From: Pontibacillus chungwhensis | GTDB taxonomy: Bacteria; Bacillota; Bacilli; Bacillales; BH030062 | NCBI RefSeq assembly: GCF_030166655.1 | Contig: NZ_CP126446.1 | Location: 806,001-870,000 of the forward strand | Reading direction: 5' to 3' | Length of the DNA: 64,000 nucleotides | Shown here: positions 1 to 8,389 of the stretch, piece by piece | How the letters are laid out: the number at the start of each line of letters is the position of its first letter | Position numbering within the stretch: position 1 is the stretch's first letter | Translations under genes and position numbers: made by a program | Notes under the pieces: generated by a model | Told to the model about the DNA's origin: nothing | Seen by the model: the letters and a program-made list of their open reading frames with translations, nothing else | Database searches by the model: none

Positions 1-2058
1 CAACTATTACTTGTGAATGATCTACATGGAAAGATTGACCACGAGGATGCTTTTGATGTAGATGGGGACGGTGAAGAAGATGCTGTTGGCGGTATTCAAT
101 ATTTAGCAAGCTATATTGAAGATCGTGAAGCTGAAAATCCAAATTCACTACTTGTACATAGCGGTGACATGGTGGGAGGAAGTCCGATTGTATCCTCCTA
201 TTTCCAAGATGAGCCGACGGTTGAGATTATGGAAGAAATGGGCTTTGATGTAGGGACGCTTGGAAACCACGAATTTGACGAAGGTGTTAAAGAAATGCTC
301 CGTATGATTAATGGTGGAGAGCACCCTGATGGTACAGAGGATTATGATGGAATTGACTTCCCTATGGTAGCAGCAAACGTTCAATATAAAGATACGAAAG
401 AGCTTGTCATTGATCCTTACACAATTGAAGAAGTTGCAGGCCAAAAAATCGGTTTTATTGGTGTGGTGACAAGAGAAACACCAAGCATGATTGTTAGTGA
501 AGGAAATGAGAATGTAGAATTTACCGATGAATCAGAGGCGATTAATAAGTATGTTCCTGAATTGAAGGAACAAGGCGTGGAAGCGATTGTTGTATTGGCT
601 CACAATCCGGGTTACCAGGAAGGGGATACTCTGACTGGTGATGCAGCAGAGATAGCGAACAAAGTTGATGATGAAGTAGATATTATTATGGCTGCACATA
701 ACCATACGGAAAACAACGCTATTGTAGATGACAAGCTGATTGTTCAAGCTTATTCTTACGGGACAGCTTTCGCTGATGTGGATATTGAAATTGACCCTGA
801 AACTGGCGACATTGTCGATAAAAGCGCAGAAGTCATCACAAACGTCCAAATGAATGTAGAGCCTGACCCTGAGGTTAGTGAGATCCTGAACAAGTATGAA
901 GAATTAGTAAAGCCGATTAAAGAAGAAGTGGTTGGTCAGGCTGCTGTTGATTTAGAGGGCGGTTACGGAGTACGAGGCGAGGTAGGCGATAATGCTCTTG
1001 GGAATTTAATCGCAGATGGCATGATTGAAGCGATGGATGCTGATTTCTCCTTAATGAATGGCGGAGGAATTCGTGACGATGTTTCTGCTGGTGAAATCAC
1101 GTGGGGAGACCTCTTCGACGTTCAACCATTTGGTAACGTATTAAACAGTGTAGAGCTGACAGGGGAAGACCTTGAGAAAGTATTGAATGCTCAGCTCAGT
1201 GAGGAGTACGGTCCGGACGTAAGTGTTGGCGGCTTCGAGTACACGTGGAATGGTGCAACAAATGAGGTCGTGAATATGAAGCTTCCAGATGGTACCCCGG
1301 TGAAAAAGAATGAAACCTATACTGTTGTAGTCAATAACTATATGTACGGAAATGCGGACTATCGTATAGCGGAATTGGGCGAGAATAAGCAAGTTGGCCC
1401 AAATGATCTACAGGCAACGCTCGACTATGTGAAATCATTTGATGAACCAATCACTTATGAGGCTGAAGGACGAATCTCTGAGGTAGCGACAGATTCTAAC
1501 TCAGGTGGAAACAAGGATTCTATGAATCTACCGTTTAGCGATGTCACAGAAGGAACCAAGGCGCACGAAACGCTTCAACGACTCGCCGAAAATGGTGTTT
1601 TTGACAACGTATACGGGGAAGAGACTAAGTCAGGCGATACCCTCACGCGAGGTCAATTTGTTAAAATGCTTGCTAATGCATTCAAGCTAGAAGTGAGTGA
1701 TGATTTAGAAAATCCGTTCGAAGATACAGATGATATGATGATTGCAGCAGCTTATGAAGCAGGTATTACCAATGGAGTTGCAGAAGGGAAATTTGCTCCA
1801 GATCAAGAACTCGATCGAGGACATATGGCTGTTTTAGCCATCAATGCTTTTGAGAACATGTATGGTGAAATTACCCTAGATGATCGTACTTCTTTCAAGG
1901 ATGAGAAGAAAATGAATTGGAAGAAAGATTCGATCCTTAAAGGCAAACAAGCAGGTCTTTATCAAGGTTATAGCAACGGAAAGTTCGGAGCACGTGATGA
2001 AGCCAAAGCAATGCAAGGTGCCTATGTAATTGAAAATTTATTGAATTCTATGAAGTAA
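1..2058 (+). CDS. SLH-anchored 5'-nucleotidase family protein (5' end outside the window)
   Basis: The reading frame is open from base 1, so the signal peptide and first residues lie upstream. A calcineurin-like phosphoesterase domain opens with the metal motif NDLHG, followed by HSGDM, GNHEFD and AAHNH. A 5'-nucleotidase C-terminal domain follows (ALGNLIADGM and NGGGIR, roughly residues 320-490). The last 175 or so residues form three S-layer homology repeats (start LPFSDV; FEDT and FKDE repeats), which bind pyruvylated wall polymer. The protein should act outside the membrane, releasing nucleoside and phosphate from nucleotides. It is a single gene followed directly by a strong terminator. 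The family is clear; the exact substrate is not. Confidence 0.9.
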   Translation, partial: QLLLVNDLHGKIDHEDAFDVDGDGEEDAVGGIQYLASYIEDREAENPNSLLVHSGDMVGGSPIVSSYFQDEPTVEIMEEMGFDVGTLGNHEFDEGVKEMLRMINGGEHPDGTEDYDGIDFPMVAANVQYKDTKELVIDPYTIEEVAGQKIGFIGVVTRETPSMIVSEGNENVEFTDESEAINKYVPELKEQGVEAIVVLAHNPGYQEGDTLTGDAAEIANKVDDEVDIIMAAHNHTENNAIVDDKLIVQAYSYGTAFADVDIEIDPETGDIVDKSAEVITNVQMNVEPDPEVSEILNKYEELVKPIKEEVVGQAAVDLEGGYGVRGEVGDNALGNLIADGMIEAMDADFSLMNGGGIRDDVSAGEITWGDLFDVQPFGNVLNSVELTGEDLEKVLNAQLSEEYGPDVSVGGFEYTWNGATNEVVNMKLPDGTPVKKNETYTVVVNNYMYGNADYRIAELGENKQVGPNDLQATLDYVKSFDEPITYEAEGRISEVATDSNSGGNKDSMNLPFSDVTEGTKAHETLQRLAENGVFDNVYGEETKSGDTLTRGQFVKMLANAFKLEVSDDLENPFEDTDDMMIAAAYEAGITNGVAEGKFAPDQELDRGHMAVLAINAFENMYGEITLDDRTSFKDEKKMNWKKDSILKGKQAGLYQGYSNGKFGARDEAKAMQGAYVIENLLNSMK

Positions 2059-2065
2059 TACTTGA

Positions 2066-2098
2066 TCGCCCCTCTGACTAAGAGGGGCGAATTTTTTT
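2066..2098 (+). terminator. Intrinsic terminator of the SLH nucleotidase gene
   Basis: A perfect 10-bp stem (TCGCCCCTCT with AGAGGGGCGA), a 5-nt loop and a run of T follow the stop codon by 7 nt. Confidence 0.92.
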
Positions 2099-2204
2099 GG
2101 TGTTGCAGGGAGGCTAGTGAAGATTACTATTCCATGTTTTAGTATAATGAATGTTGGGTATATTCCCTTGTCTTGGTTAAAAAGTAATGGTATATATGAG
2201 CGTG

Positions 2205-2241
2205 GAGGATTCTTTGCACTAGTCGAGTGTGAAGAATCCTC
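2205..2241 (+). other. Leader hairpin upstream of the AEC transporter
   Basis: Bases 2205-2214 (GAGGATTCTT) pair perfectly with 2232-2241, and an inner CACT/AGTG pairing extends the stem. No T run follows, so it is not a simple terminator. It lies about 100 nt upstream of the transporter start and could be a structured mRNA leader or an operator. Confidence 0.4.
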
Positions 2242-2344
2242 GTTATGTTTATGAGAGAATTCCGAGAAGGAGAGGTCCTACATAGAATGGAACAGAAGAA
2301 TTGTGTACAATTGCGACTCAAAATAAGAAGGGGAGCGATGTAGA

Positions 2345-3238
2345 ATGACTGTGTTTATTGAAGTTGTTCTCCCTGTCATTTTAGTATTTTTATGTGGATT
2401 TGGCGTTCAAAAATGGAAGAAACTCGATATCAAATCTGTTTCTACAGTAGCGATCTACATACTGACACCATGTCTCGTTTTTGAGACGTTTTATGATGCG
2501 GAGCTGAATAGTGAATATATTATGATTGTGATCTTTGCGGCTTGCTTGTTGGCGATCATGATTTTGATCAACAAGATTACGACATTCGCAAAAGGATACA
2601 GCCAATCAGTGGAAAGCGGTATGATCTTATCTACAGCATTCATGAATTCAGGAAACTACGGAGCACCAATCATCCTGTTTGCTTTTGGGGAAGAAGGGTT
2701 TACCTATTCAGTATCTTTCCTAGTGTTGCAGGCGATTATTATGAATTTCTTTGGGGTGTATTACGCAGCAAGAGGGCAATCGGGTATGAAAATCGCAGCT
2801 CAATCCGTTATGAAAATGCCTGCTACCTACGCGGCCATTATCGCTTTAGCATTGAACTTGCTACACATTCCTATGCCTGAGAACATCTTCTCAGCCGTTT
2901 CCCTTATTGCAGACGCAGCTATTCCGGGAGTGATGATCGTTTTAGGTATGCAGCTAGCCAATATTTCTGTTAAATCCATTGAGTGGGGGAAAGTGAGCTA
3001 TGCTTCAAGCCTTAGATTAATTATATCCCCCCTTATCGCTTTGGTCCTGGTATGGATCCTACCCGTTGACCCATTACTGGCCAAGGTACTAATCGTCTCA
3101 GCCGCCATGCCATCAGCTGCCACCACAACAATGTACGCAGTAGAATTCAACTCAAGACCAGAACTTGTCTCAAGCATCACCCTCGTCACAACATTACTCA
3201 GTATTATAACGATTTCTACACTGTTGACGTTTATTTAA
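2345..3238 (+). CDS. Auxin efflux carrier (AEC) family transporter
   Basis: A 297-residue membrane protein with about ten hydrophobic segments. It starts with a TM helix containing a conserved proline, has the mid-protein NSGNYGAPI motif typical of AEC permeases, and ends with paired helices. In bacteria this family exports or imports small organic acids such as malate; the substrate here is unknown. The ATG is supported by an AAGGGGAG ribosome site with 8-9 nt spacing. The gene is monocistronic, with a 240-bp leader holding a hairpin upstream and a composite palindromic repeat downstream. Confidence 0.85.
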   Translation: MTVFIEVVLPVILVFLCGFGVQKWKKLDIKSVSTVAIYILTPCLVFETFYDAELNSEYIMIVIFAACLLAIMILINKITTFAKGYSQSVESGMILSTAFMNSGNYGAPIILFAFGEEGFTYSVSFLVLQAIIMNFFGVYYAARGQSGMKIAAQSVMKMPATYAAIIALALNLLHIPMPENIFSAVSLIADAAIPGVMIVLGMQLANISVKSIEWGKVSYASSLRLIISPLIALVLVWILPVDPLLAKVLIVSAAMPSAATTTMYAVEFNSRPELVSSITLVTTLLSIITISTLLTFI

Positions 3239-3267
3239 TCGGGTTTGTTAGCTTTCATATGATCAAA

Positions 3268-3297
3268 AGGTGGTTCGGGAAATCACTCGCTTTCTTT
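3268..3297 (+). repeat. Fragment of a GTTTCC-class palindromic element
   Basis: AAGGTGGTTCGGGAAAT plus CACTCGCTTTC matches the left arm of the full element at 53282-53459, then breaks off. It sits immediately left of a full GGCCGTTA-class element. Confidence 0.75.
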
Positions 3298-3312
3298 AAA
3301 TCCATAAGACGT

Positions 3313-3487
3313 GGTGCCGTTCGTAATAATAAGGTTAGGGGTGTCTTGGGAACGGGGAGACTCCTGCGGGAGAGAGAGGTAGACGAGACCCCGGACTGAA
3401 CGAAGTGAGGGAGGAGGCTCGACAGCTCGCCCGCGGAAAGCGAGTCGTTCCCAAGACACCCCAAGCACTCATCAAACGTAACGGCCC
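3313..3487. repeat. Palindromic intergenic element, GGCCGTTA class (copy 1)
   Basis: The outer stem is 17 bp and perfect (3338-3354 with 3446-3462; GGGGTGTCTTGGGAACG). It encloses the shared core GAGACTCCTGCGGG ... CCCGCGGAAAGCGAG. Flanking termini are GTGCCGTTCG on the left and CGTAACGGC on the right. Confidence 0.88.
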
Positions 3488-3586
3488 CGCCTAACTAAAT
3501 TAAAATCCCTCAGCTTCGAGGGAAGAACATGTTTATAGATAACTCCAAAAAGGGAATGGACTGGTAATAATAAGGAGTGAACAAAC

Positions 3587-4000
3587 ATGTTGATATCATA
3601 CGTACCGTTTGATGGAACAAGTAAATATATAGAAAACGTCGTATCCCTCTCCCTTGAAATGTGTGATGAAGAACAATCAAATGAGTGGGTTCGTGCGAAG
3701 ATTTTAAATGATGCTAAAGAGGAAGACCATAAAGGATGGGTAGCTCTTTGCAACGGTGAAGTAGTTGGCTATGCATACGGCTACCGTTGTATGAATACAG
3801 AAGTTGAGAAAGCTACTATTGAAGTAATCGGAGAAAGTGCGGTGAAGAGTAGTGTGTATGATTGTTTTGAGCGAGTCGAAATGGGCGTGTCTCCGAAGTA
3901 CAAACACGCTGGAATTGAATCGACGTTAGAAAAGCGTCTCCTGGATGAAACGTTGACCACTGCAAATGAGGAATTTGAAGGTTCTGCAAAACCTTTGTAG
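3587..4000 (+). CDS. GNAT-like N-acetyltransferase, probably truncated
   Basis: The 137-residue product resembles the first two thirds of a GNAT acetyltransferase: ISYVPFD start, WVALCNGEVVGYAYGY strands, then the acetyl-CoA loop region MGVSPKYKHAGIES. The normal R/Q-x-x-G-x-G/A pyrophosphate-binding motif is degraded here (YKHAGIES). The C-terminal beta strand and helix that carry the usual N-x-x-A-x-x-x-Y motif are missing. A good AAGGAG site precedes the ATG. It may be a decaying gene or a short divergent relative; activity is doubtful. Confidence 0.55.
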   Translation: MLISYVPFDGTSKYIENVVSLSLEMCDEEQSNEWVRAKILNDAKEEDHKGWVALCNGEVVGYAYGYRCMNTEVEKATIEVIGESAVKSSVYDCFERVEMGVSPKYKHAGIESTLEKRLLDETLTTANEEFEGSAKPL

Positions 4001-4038
4001 GCTGTTATATGAACAATTTGTAAATGTTACTTTGTCTA

Positions 4039-4067
4039 TTGCCTCCTGGCAAGCTTCCCTATAAAAT
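4039..4067 (+). promoter_or_regulatory. Candidate sigma-A promoter of the chrA-like gene
   Basis: TTGCCT at 4039-4044 and TAAAAT at 4062-4067 are separated by 17 bp and lie 33 nt upstream of the chosen start. Confidence 0.4.
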
Positions 4068-4099
4068 GAGGGGGATGTTTGTTGAAGGAGGCAATTTTA

Positions 4100-5263
4100 T
4101 TGAAGACATACATAGAAATTTTGCTCGTCGCCTTTCGGTTAGGGCTCACTTCGTTTGGAGGTCCTGTTGCTCATTTAGCCTATTTTCAGGATGAGTATGT
4201 GAAAAGGCGAAAGTGGCTTGATGATAAAAGTTATGCGGACCTTATAGCTTTGTGTCAGTTCTTACCTGGCCCTGCGAGTAGTCAGGTTGGGATCTCCATC
4301 GGTATGGTCCGAGGAGGGATTGTAGGTGGAATCTGTGCTTGGGTCGGTTTCACATTACCTTCCATTATTGTTTTGATTCTATTCGCCCTTACGGTTCACT
4401 CATTAGGAATCGAAGATGCTGTTTGGGTAAAAGGATTGAAAGTTGTAGCGGTAGCTGTCGTGGCCCATGCAATTATGAATATGGGAAAGAAATTAACTCC
4501 AGATCGCCCGCGTATCACCATTGCAGTCGTAGCAGCGATTGCACTTCTCTTTTATCAAACTGCACTATTTCAGATCGGTGTCATCCTACTTGGAGCTATA
4601 ATTGGAATGTATCTATACAGAAATGCAGAACTGCCTGAAGGTCAAGACGTGGGTCTTCACTTCAAAAAGAGAACAGGCGTAGTCTCACTGACCCTTTTTG
4701 CAACGTTACTTGCATTCATTCCTTTCGTTGCGAATATGAGCTCATCCATCTATGTGACGATTTTTGATATCTTCTATCGAGTCGGTTCTATTGTATTTGG
4801 CGGAGGGCACGTTGTATTGCCGATGCTAGAAGCAGAAGTGGCGCCACTCCTATCAAAAGACTTATTCTTAGCAGGATACGGAGCGACTCAAGCCGTCCCT
4901 GGCCCGATGTTTACGTTCTCAAGTTATATCGGAACCGTAATAAAAGGTATTCCTGGTGGTATTGTCGCATCGATTGCAATGTTTCTGCCATCATTCCTCC
5001 TCTTAATTGGAGTTCTACCATTTTGGAACACCCTACGAAAAATACACCGAGTACGCGCTGCTTTATTAGGTGTCAATGCTGCTGTAGTGGGGTTATTAAT
5101 TGCAGCATTTTACGATCCAATCTGGACAAGCGCCATCCACGCACCTAAAGACCTTGCGGTAAGTATAGGATCCTTTACCCTCCTTTACTTCTGGAAACGC
5201 CCAGCATGGCTCGTCGTCATTGTGACTGTAACTGCTTACGTAGCCGTATCAGCTATTGTATAA
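4100..5263 (+). CDS. chrA: ChrA/CHR-family chromate transporter (long, two-domain form)
   Basis: A two-domain CHR protein of 387 residues. Domain 1 has FRLGLTSFGGPVAHLAYFQ and FLPGPASSQ. Domain 2 repeats the signature as VGSIVFGGGHVVLPMLE and QAVPGPMFTF. CHR proteins export chromate, possibly in exchange for or coupled to other anions; many family members have no proven chromate role. The TTG at 4100 is chosen because AAGGAGGC ends 8 nt before it. An upstream in-frame TTG at 4079 would place this ribosome site inside the gene. Monocistronic. Confidence 0.87.
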   Translation: MKTYIEILLVAFRLGLTSFGGPVAHLAYFQDEYVKRRKWLDDKSYADLIALCQFLPGPASSQVGISIGMVRGGIVGGICAWVGFTLPSIIVLILFALTVHSLGIEDAVWVKGLKVVAVAVVAHAIMNMGKKLTPDRPRITIAVVAAIALLFYQTALFQIGVILLGAIIGMYLYRNAELPEGQDVGLHFKKRTGVVSLTLFATLLAFIPFVANMSSSIYVTIFDIFYRVGSIVFGGGHVVLPMLEAEVAPLLSKDLFLAGYGATQAVPGPMFTFSSYIGTVIKGIPGGIVASIAMFLPSFLLLIGVLPFWNTLRKIHRVRAALLGVNAAVVGLLIAAFYDPIWTSAIHAPKDLAVSIGSFTLLYFWKRPAWLVVIVTVTAYVAVSAIV

Positions 5264-5352
5264 ATAAATACGAACCGTTAAAGATATGGGAAACCATATC
5301 TTTTTTTATGCTTGTTTCTGTTATTTTTCCGTTCGCTTTAGAAAGAGGGGGA

Positions 5353-5397
5353 GGCGGGCCTGGAAACCACTCGCTTTCCTGTGGGGAGCTGGTGAGC
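5353..5397 (+). repeat. Half copy of a GTTTCC-class palindromic element
   Basis: GGCGGGCCTGGAAACCACTCG and CTTTCCTGTGGGGAGCTGGTGAG match the left half of the full element at 29142-29319, then stop abruptly at the next element. Confidence 0.75.
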
Positions 5398-5399
5398 TC

Positions 5400-5577
5400 G
5401 GGGGCGTTAATCCAAATATAGTCAGGGCTTGCTCGGGGACTGCGAGACTCCCGCGGGATGAGGAGCCTAGGGGAGACCCCGGAAGACGGCTTGCCGTCTG
5501 AGGAGGCTTCCCAGCTCCCCGCAGGAAAGCGAGTTGTCCCCGAGCAAGCCCAAGCACTTATCAAATGTAACGCCCCC
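5400..5577. repeat. Palindromic intergenic element, GGCCGTTA class (copy 2)
   Basis: A perfect 16-bp outer stem, GGGCTTGCTCGGGGAC at 5425-5440, pairs with 5536-5551. The core contains GCGAGACTCCCGCGGG and GCAGGAAAGCGAG. Termini are GGGGCGTTA and TGTAACGCCCC. Confidence 0.88.
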
Positions 5578-5616
5578 ATTCACAATAAAATCTCTCAAAT
5601 TCAATTGAAACAAAAT

Positions 5617-5657
5617 AATTATCAGACTTGTCAGATAATTGGTGAGTATGGTACACT
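5617..5657 (+). promoter_or_regulatory. Sigma-A promoter overlapped by a palindromic operator
   Basis: TTGTCA (5628-5633) and TACACT (5652-5657) are separated by 18 bp. A 24-bp imperfect palindrome at 5617-5640 (AATTATC-N-GAC-NN-GTC-N-GATAATT) covers the -35 box, which is typical of repressor operators. The regulator is not identified. Confidence 0.6.
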
Positions 5658-5670
5658 AAGTGTAACTAAA

Positions 5671-5684
5671 TGAAAACGTTTACA
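5671..5684 (+). promoter_or_regulatory. cre site (CcpA) in the leader of the 49-aa gene
   Basis: TGAAAACGTTTACA matches the cre consensus TGWNANCGNTNWCA at every fixed position. It lies about 7 nt downstream of the predicted start point, a place where CcpA blocks transcription. Confidence 0.65.
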
Positions 5685-5700
5685 AAAGTGGTGATCAGAC

Positions 5701-5850
5701 TTGATCCAAGAGTCCAAATTGCGTAAACAAGCCATGGTATCGCTGACGGGAAAAGAACAACAGTTTTCGAAAGAAAATAACTTCTTGTTTAACTATGGAA
5801 CACTTGCCCTTACATCACTCGCACTTTTTGTACAACATTTTTTCATGTAA
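5701..5850 (+). CDS. Small membrane peptide of 49 residues, unknown
   Basis: A TTG-initiated frame follows GGTGATC, which pairs with the end of 16S rRNA, at proper distance. The peptide has a charged N-terminal half (ESKLRKQAMVSLTGKEQQF) and one C-terminal hydrophobic helix (FNYGTLALTSLALFVQHFF). It is too short for most gene finders, but it has its own promoter, a cre site, an operator-like palindrome and a shared terminator. I do not recognise a family. The regulation argues that it is real. Confidence 0.6.
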   Translation: MIQESKLRKQAMVSLTGKEQQFSKENNFLFNYGTLALTSLALFVQHFFM

Positions 5851-5888
5851 ATCTACACAGAACTTGTTACCCCTAAAATGATAGTATA

Positions 5889-5926
5889 AAAAAGATCCCC
5901 TGGCTCTAAGAGTCAGGGGATCTTTG
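5889..5926. terminator. Bidirectional terminator between the 49-aa gene and the SulP permease
   Basis: AAAGATCCCCTG (5891-5902) pairs with CAGGGGATCTTT (5914-5925); T runs are present in both directions. Confidence 0.88.
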
Positions 5927-5935
5927 TGATTGATT

Positions 5936-7408
5936 TTAATGTCCAGATGCTTTTGCATTTGGTTTATCATGAACGGCTAATTTATTAACAAGAGTAGAAC
6001 TTGCCTCATTCAAGCCTATAATCTCAACGTTGGTACCTTGTTCTTGGAATTTCATCACGACTTTATCAATCGCTCCAACCGCTGAATCGTCCCAAACGTG
6101 AGTGGCACTGAAGTCAATCATGACAGTGTCTACCTCTTCTTTGTAATCAAAATAGTCTGCCATGTCAGAAATAGAAGCAAAGAACATTTGACCTGTAACA
6201 CGGTACAGACGCTTACTGTGTTCTTTATCTAACGTTTTCTCTACATGAATATTCGAGATCTTCGCTACGAAGAAGATAGCGCTCAAGATAATACCGGCAA
6301 ATACGCCAATGGATAAGTTATGCGTGTACACAACTGTTCCTACGGTTACAATCATAACGGCTGCGTCTGTGATAGGCATACGATGAAGCTTCGTTAAAGA
6401 AGACCAATCGAATGTGCCAATCGAAACCATAATCATAACACCTACAAGAGCGGCCATTGGAATTTGAACAAGAACGTCTTGTAAGACGAGAATGAGCGTT
6501 AATAAGAACAGACCTGCTACTAATGTGGAAAGTCTTCCGCGTCCACCAGATTTTACGTTAATGACAGATTGACCAATCATCGCACAGCCGGCCATACCGC
6601 CAAAAAATCCAGCAAAGACGTTTGAAATACCTTGACCACGAGCTTCTTTGTTCTTATCGCTCGTTGTATCCGTCATATCGTCTACAATTTGAGCTGTTAG
6701 TAACGATTCAAGTAGTCCCACAATGGATAAGGCTAATGCATATGGGAAGATAATTTGAAGCGTTTCAAAATTCAATGGAATATCAGGAATCAAGAACATT
6801 GGTAGTTCACTTGGTAACGTACCCATGTCTCCAACTGTTCGTACGCCAACGCTTGTTGTTAATGCAATGACTGTCATTACAATAATGGCAACGAGCGGTG
6901 CAGGAATCGCAGTTGTGAAGCGAGGAAGGATATAAATAATGGCAAGTGAACCAGCAACCATTAAGTACATCGCCAAGCCTTCTCCTTCAAAGTGCGGAAG
7001 TTGAGCCGTGAAGATCAGTATTCCAAGAGCGTTCACGAAGCCAATCATTACGGATCTTGGGATGAACTTCATAAATTTAGCGACTTTTAATACCCCAAAT
7101 AGATATTGCAAGATCCCTGTTAAAACCGTGGCAGCTAATAGATACTCAAGTCCGTAATCTTTAACGAGTGTAACCATCAAGAGCGCCATGGCCCCTGTAG
7201 CTGCTGAAATCATTCCTGGACGACCACCTGTAAAGGCGATTATGACCGCGATACAGAATGACGCGTATAATCCAACCTTTGGATCGACTCCGGCAATAAT
7301 GGAGAATGCGATCGCTTCAGGAATCAAAGCAAGAGCAACGACAATACCAGCCATAACGTCACCTTTAACGTTACCGAACCATTGTTGTTTAATTGTTTCT
7401 AGGTTCAA
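5936..7408 (-). CDS. SulP-family anion permease with STAS domain
   Basis: A 490-residue SulP transporter. The N-terminal membrane domain carries the family signature around [22 protein letters not shown] and [18 protein letters not shown], with about 10-12 helices. The last 90 residues form a cytoplasmic STAS domain ([19 protein letters not shown]). SulP proteins carry sulfate, bicarbonate or other anions; the substrate cannot be read from sequence. The TTG at 7408 is preferred because GAGGTG lies 5 nt upstream; the longer upstream extension looks non-conserved. It is divergent from a UspA gene 276 bp away, a pairing seen often for SulP and Usp proteins. Confidence 0.88.
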   Translation of the reverse strand: MNLETIKQQWFGNVKGDVMAGIVVALALIPEAIAFSIIAGVDPKVGLYASFCIAVIIAFTGGRPGMISAATGAMALLMVTLVKDYGLEYLLAATVLTGILQYLFGVLKVAKFMKFIPRSVMIGFVNALGILIFTAQLPHFEGEGLAMYLMVAGSLAIIYILPRFTTAIPAPLVAIIVMTVIALTTSVGVRTVGDMGTLPSELPMFLIPDIPLNFETLQIIFPYALALSIVGLLESLLTAQIVDDMTDTTSDKNKEARGQGISNVFAGFFGGMAGCAMIGQSVINVKSGGRGRLSTLVAGLFLLTLILVLQDVLVQIPMAALVGVMIMVSIGTFDWSSLTKLHRMPITDAAVMIVTVGTVVYTHNLSIGVFAGIILSAIFFVAKISNIHVEKTLDKEHSKRLYRVTGQMFFASISDMADYFDYKEEVDTVMIDFSATHVWDDSAVGAIDKVVMKFQEQGTNVEIIGLNEASSTLVNKLAVHDKPNAKASGH

Positions 7409-7639
7409 ATCGACACCTCTTTCTATTCTTTTTGTGTTGTCTTTCGACCGCGCCGAAAGCAATTCCGATTACAACGAGAGTGATTATAACACGAAGGTCG
7501 GAAAACAAATAATCGCATGTAAGCGCATAAATTCGTCATATGCTCCAAATATCTCGTACATGCTCTTATATAGACCCCTAAACCATAAAAATGACATTTT
7601 TTTGTCTGAATATTTAAGTCCCCTTATAAGCCCTAAAGC

Positions 7640-7648
7640 ATGGTATGA
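7640..7648 (+). promoter_or_regulatory. Extended -10 element of the uspA-like gene
   Basis: TGGTATGAT is an extended -10 box (TGnTATGAT) 36 nt upstream of the start codon. No good -35 was seen. Confidence 0.4.
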
Positions 7649-7684
7649 TAGGGTATAGAGCCATTTATTAGGGGGGATTGTTTT

Positions 7685-8107
7685 ATGTACCAACGAATTC
7701 TTCTAGCTACAGACGGATCCGAATCAGCTATGCGGGCTGCTCAAAAAGCCGCACATCTAGCTAAGATTGAAGCCTGTGCAACAATCACTATTGCTTATGT
7801 GGTAGACTTGGCTGCCTCCAAGCATGATGTGTTAACGGAAGGAAGAAACATGAGTCTCCTGGAACAAAAAAGGCACGAACGTGTTAAACCGATTGAAGGT
7901 TTATTTGATCGAAAAGAGGTTAGTTATGATTTTAAGCTGTTAAAAGGCGACCCCGGGACAGAACTAACCCGTTTCGCGAATGAGGAAGAGTATGACATTG
8001 TCGTTATGGGGAGCAGAGGCTTGAACGCTCTTCAAGAAGTGGTACTCGGGAGTGTATCTCATAAGGTCACACTCGGTGCATCTTGCCCGGTAATGATTGT
8101 AAAGTAA
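7685..8107 (+). CDS. Universal stress protein, UspA family
   Basis: A single Usp domain of 140 residues. It begins MYQRILLATDGSESAMRAA (nucleotide-binding Asp) and ends with the ATP-binding motif G-x2-G-x9-G-S (MGSRGLNALQEVVLGSVSHKV). Such proteins are cytoplasmic, dimeric, bind ATP and support survival in stress or stationary phase. A GGGGGG-type ribosome site precedes the ATG. Divergent from the SulP permease, which suggests linked function. Confidence 0.92.
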   Translation: MYQRILLATDGSESAMRAAQKAAHLAKIEACATITIAYVVDLAASKHDVLTEGRNMSLLEQKRHERVKPIEGLFDRKEVSYDFKLLKGDPGTELTRFANEEEYDIVVMGSRGLNALQEVVLGSVSHKVTLGASCPVMIVK

Positions 8108-8133
8108 TATATAAGGAAGAAACTTGATCTGTT

Positions 8134-8179
8134 GAGCCAGAAACCGCTAAAAAAAGAGCCGGGTTTCTGGCTCTTTTTT
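8134..8179 (+). terminator. Terminator of the uspA-like gene
   Basis: GAGCCAGAAACC pairs with GGTTTCTGGCTC across a short loop and is followed by six T. Confidence 0.88.
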
Positions 8180-8190
8180 AGATGGCTCTG

Positions 8191-8335
8191 TTAGAGTTGG
8201 TTGTTGATTTTTTACGCGTTACATATAAGTCCCTAATAAGCAGCACCGGAAAGTGAGAATGTTTCCGTTAGCGTTCGTCTGAGCGGAAAGCGAGTCGTTC
8301 CCGAGACACCCTAAGCACTAGTAAATAAAGTCGGC
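8191..8335. repeat. Chimeric palindromic-element remnant with extended flank (copy 3)
   Basis: Bases 8191-8284 match, in reverse complement, 38294-38389, including ATATAAGTCCCTAATA and GAATGTTTCCGTTAGCG. At 8284 the sequence switches to the right half of the GGCCGTTA class (GGAAAGCGAGTCGTTCCCGA ... GCACTAG). The core between the two classes is deleted. Confidence 0.75.
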
Positions 8336-8389
8336 CCTATCTACACTTCAATGTCGCTTTGGGTATTGAACAAGCCTATAAAATAATTG

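Noticed and set aside
3268-3487. Insertion sequence remnant
   Set aside because: No transposase fragment or target duplication was seen; the sequence is fully explained by the palindromic element family.
5253-5673. Several frames of 70-108 codons across the repeat at 5353-5577
   Set aside because: GC-rich palindromic repeats lack stops by composition; the frames overlap on both strands and share motifs with frames in the other copies.
7188-7658. 156-codon frame on the plus strand over the SulP gene
   Set aside because: Lies antisense to the conserved SulP N-terminal region and has no start signal.
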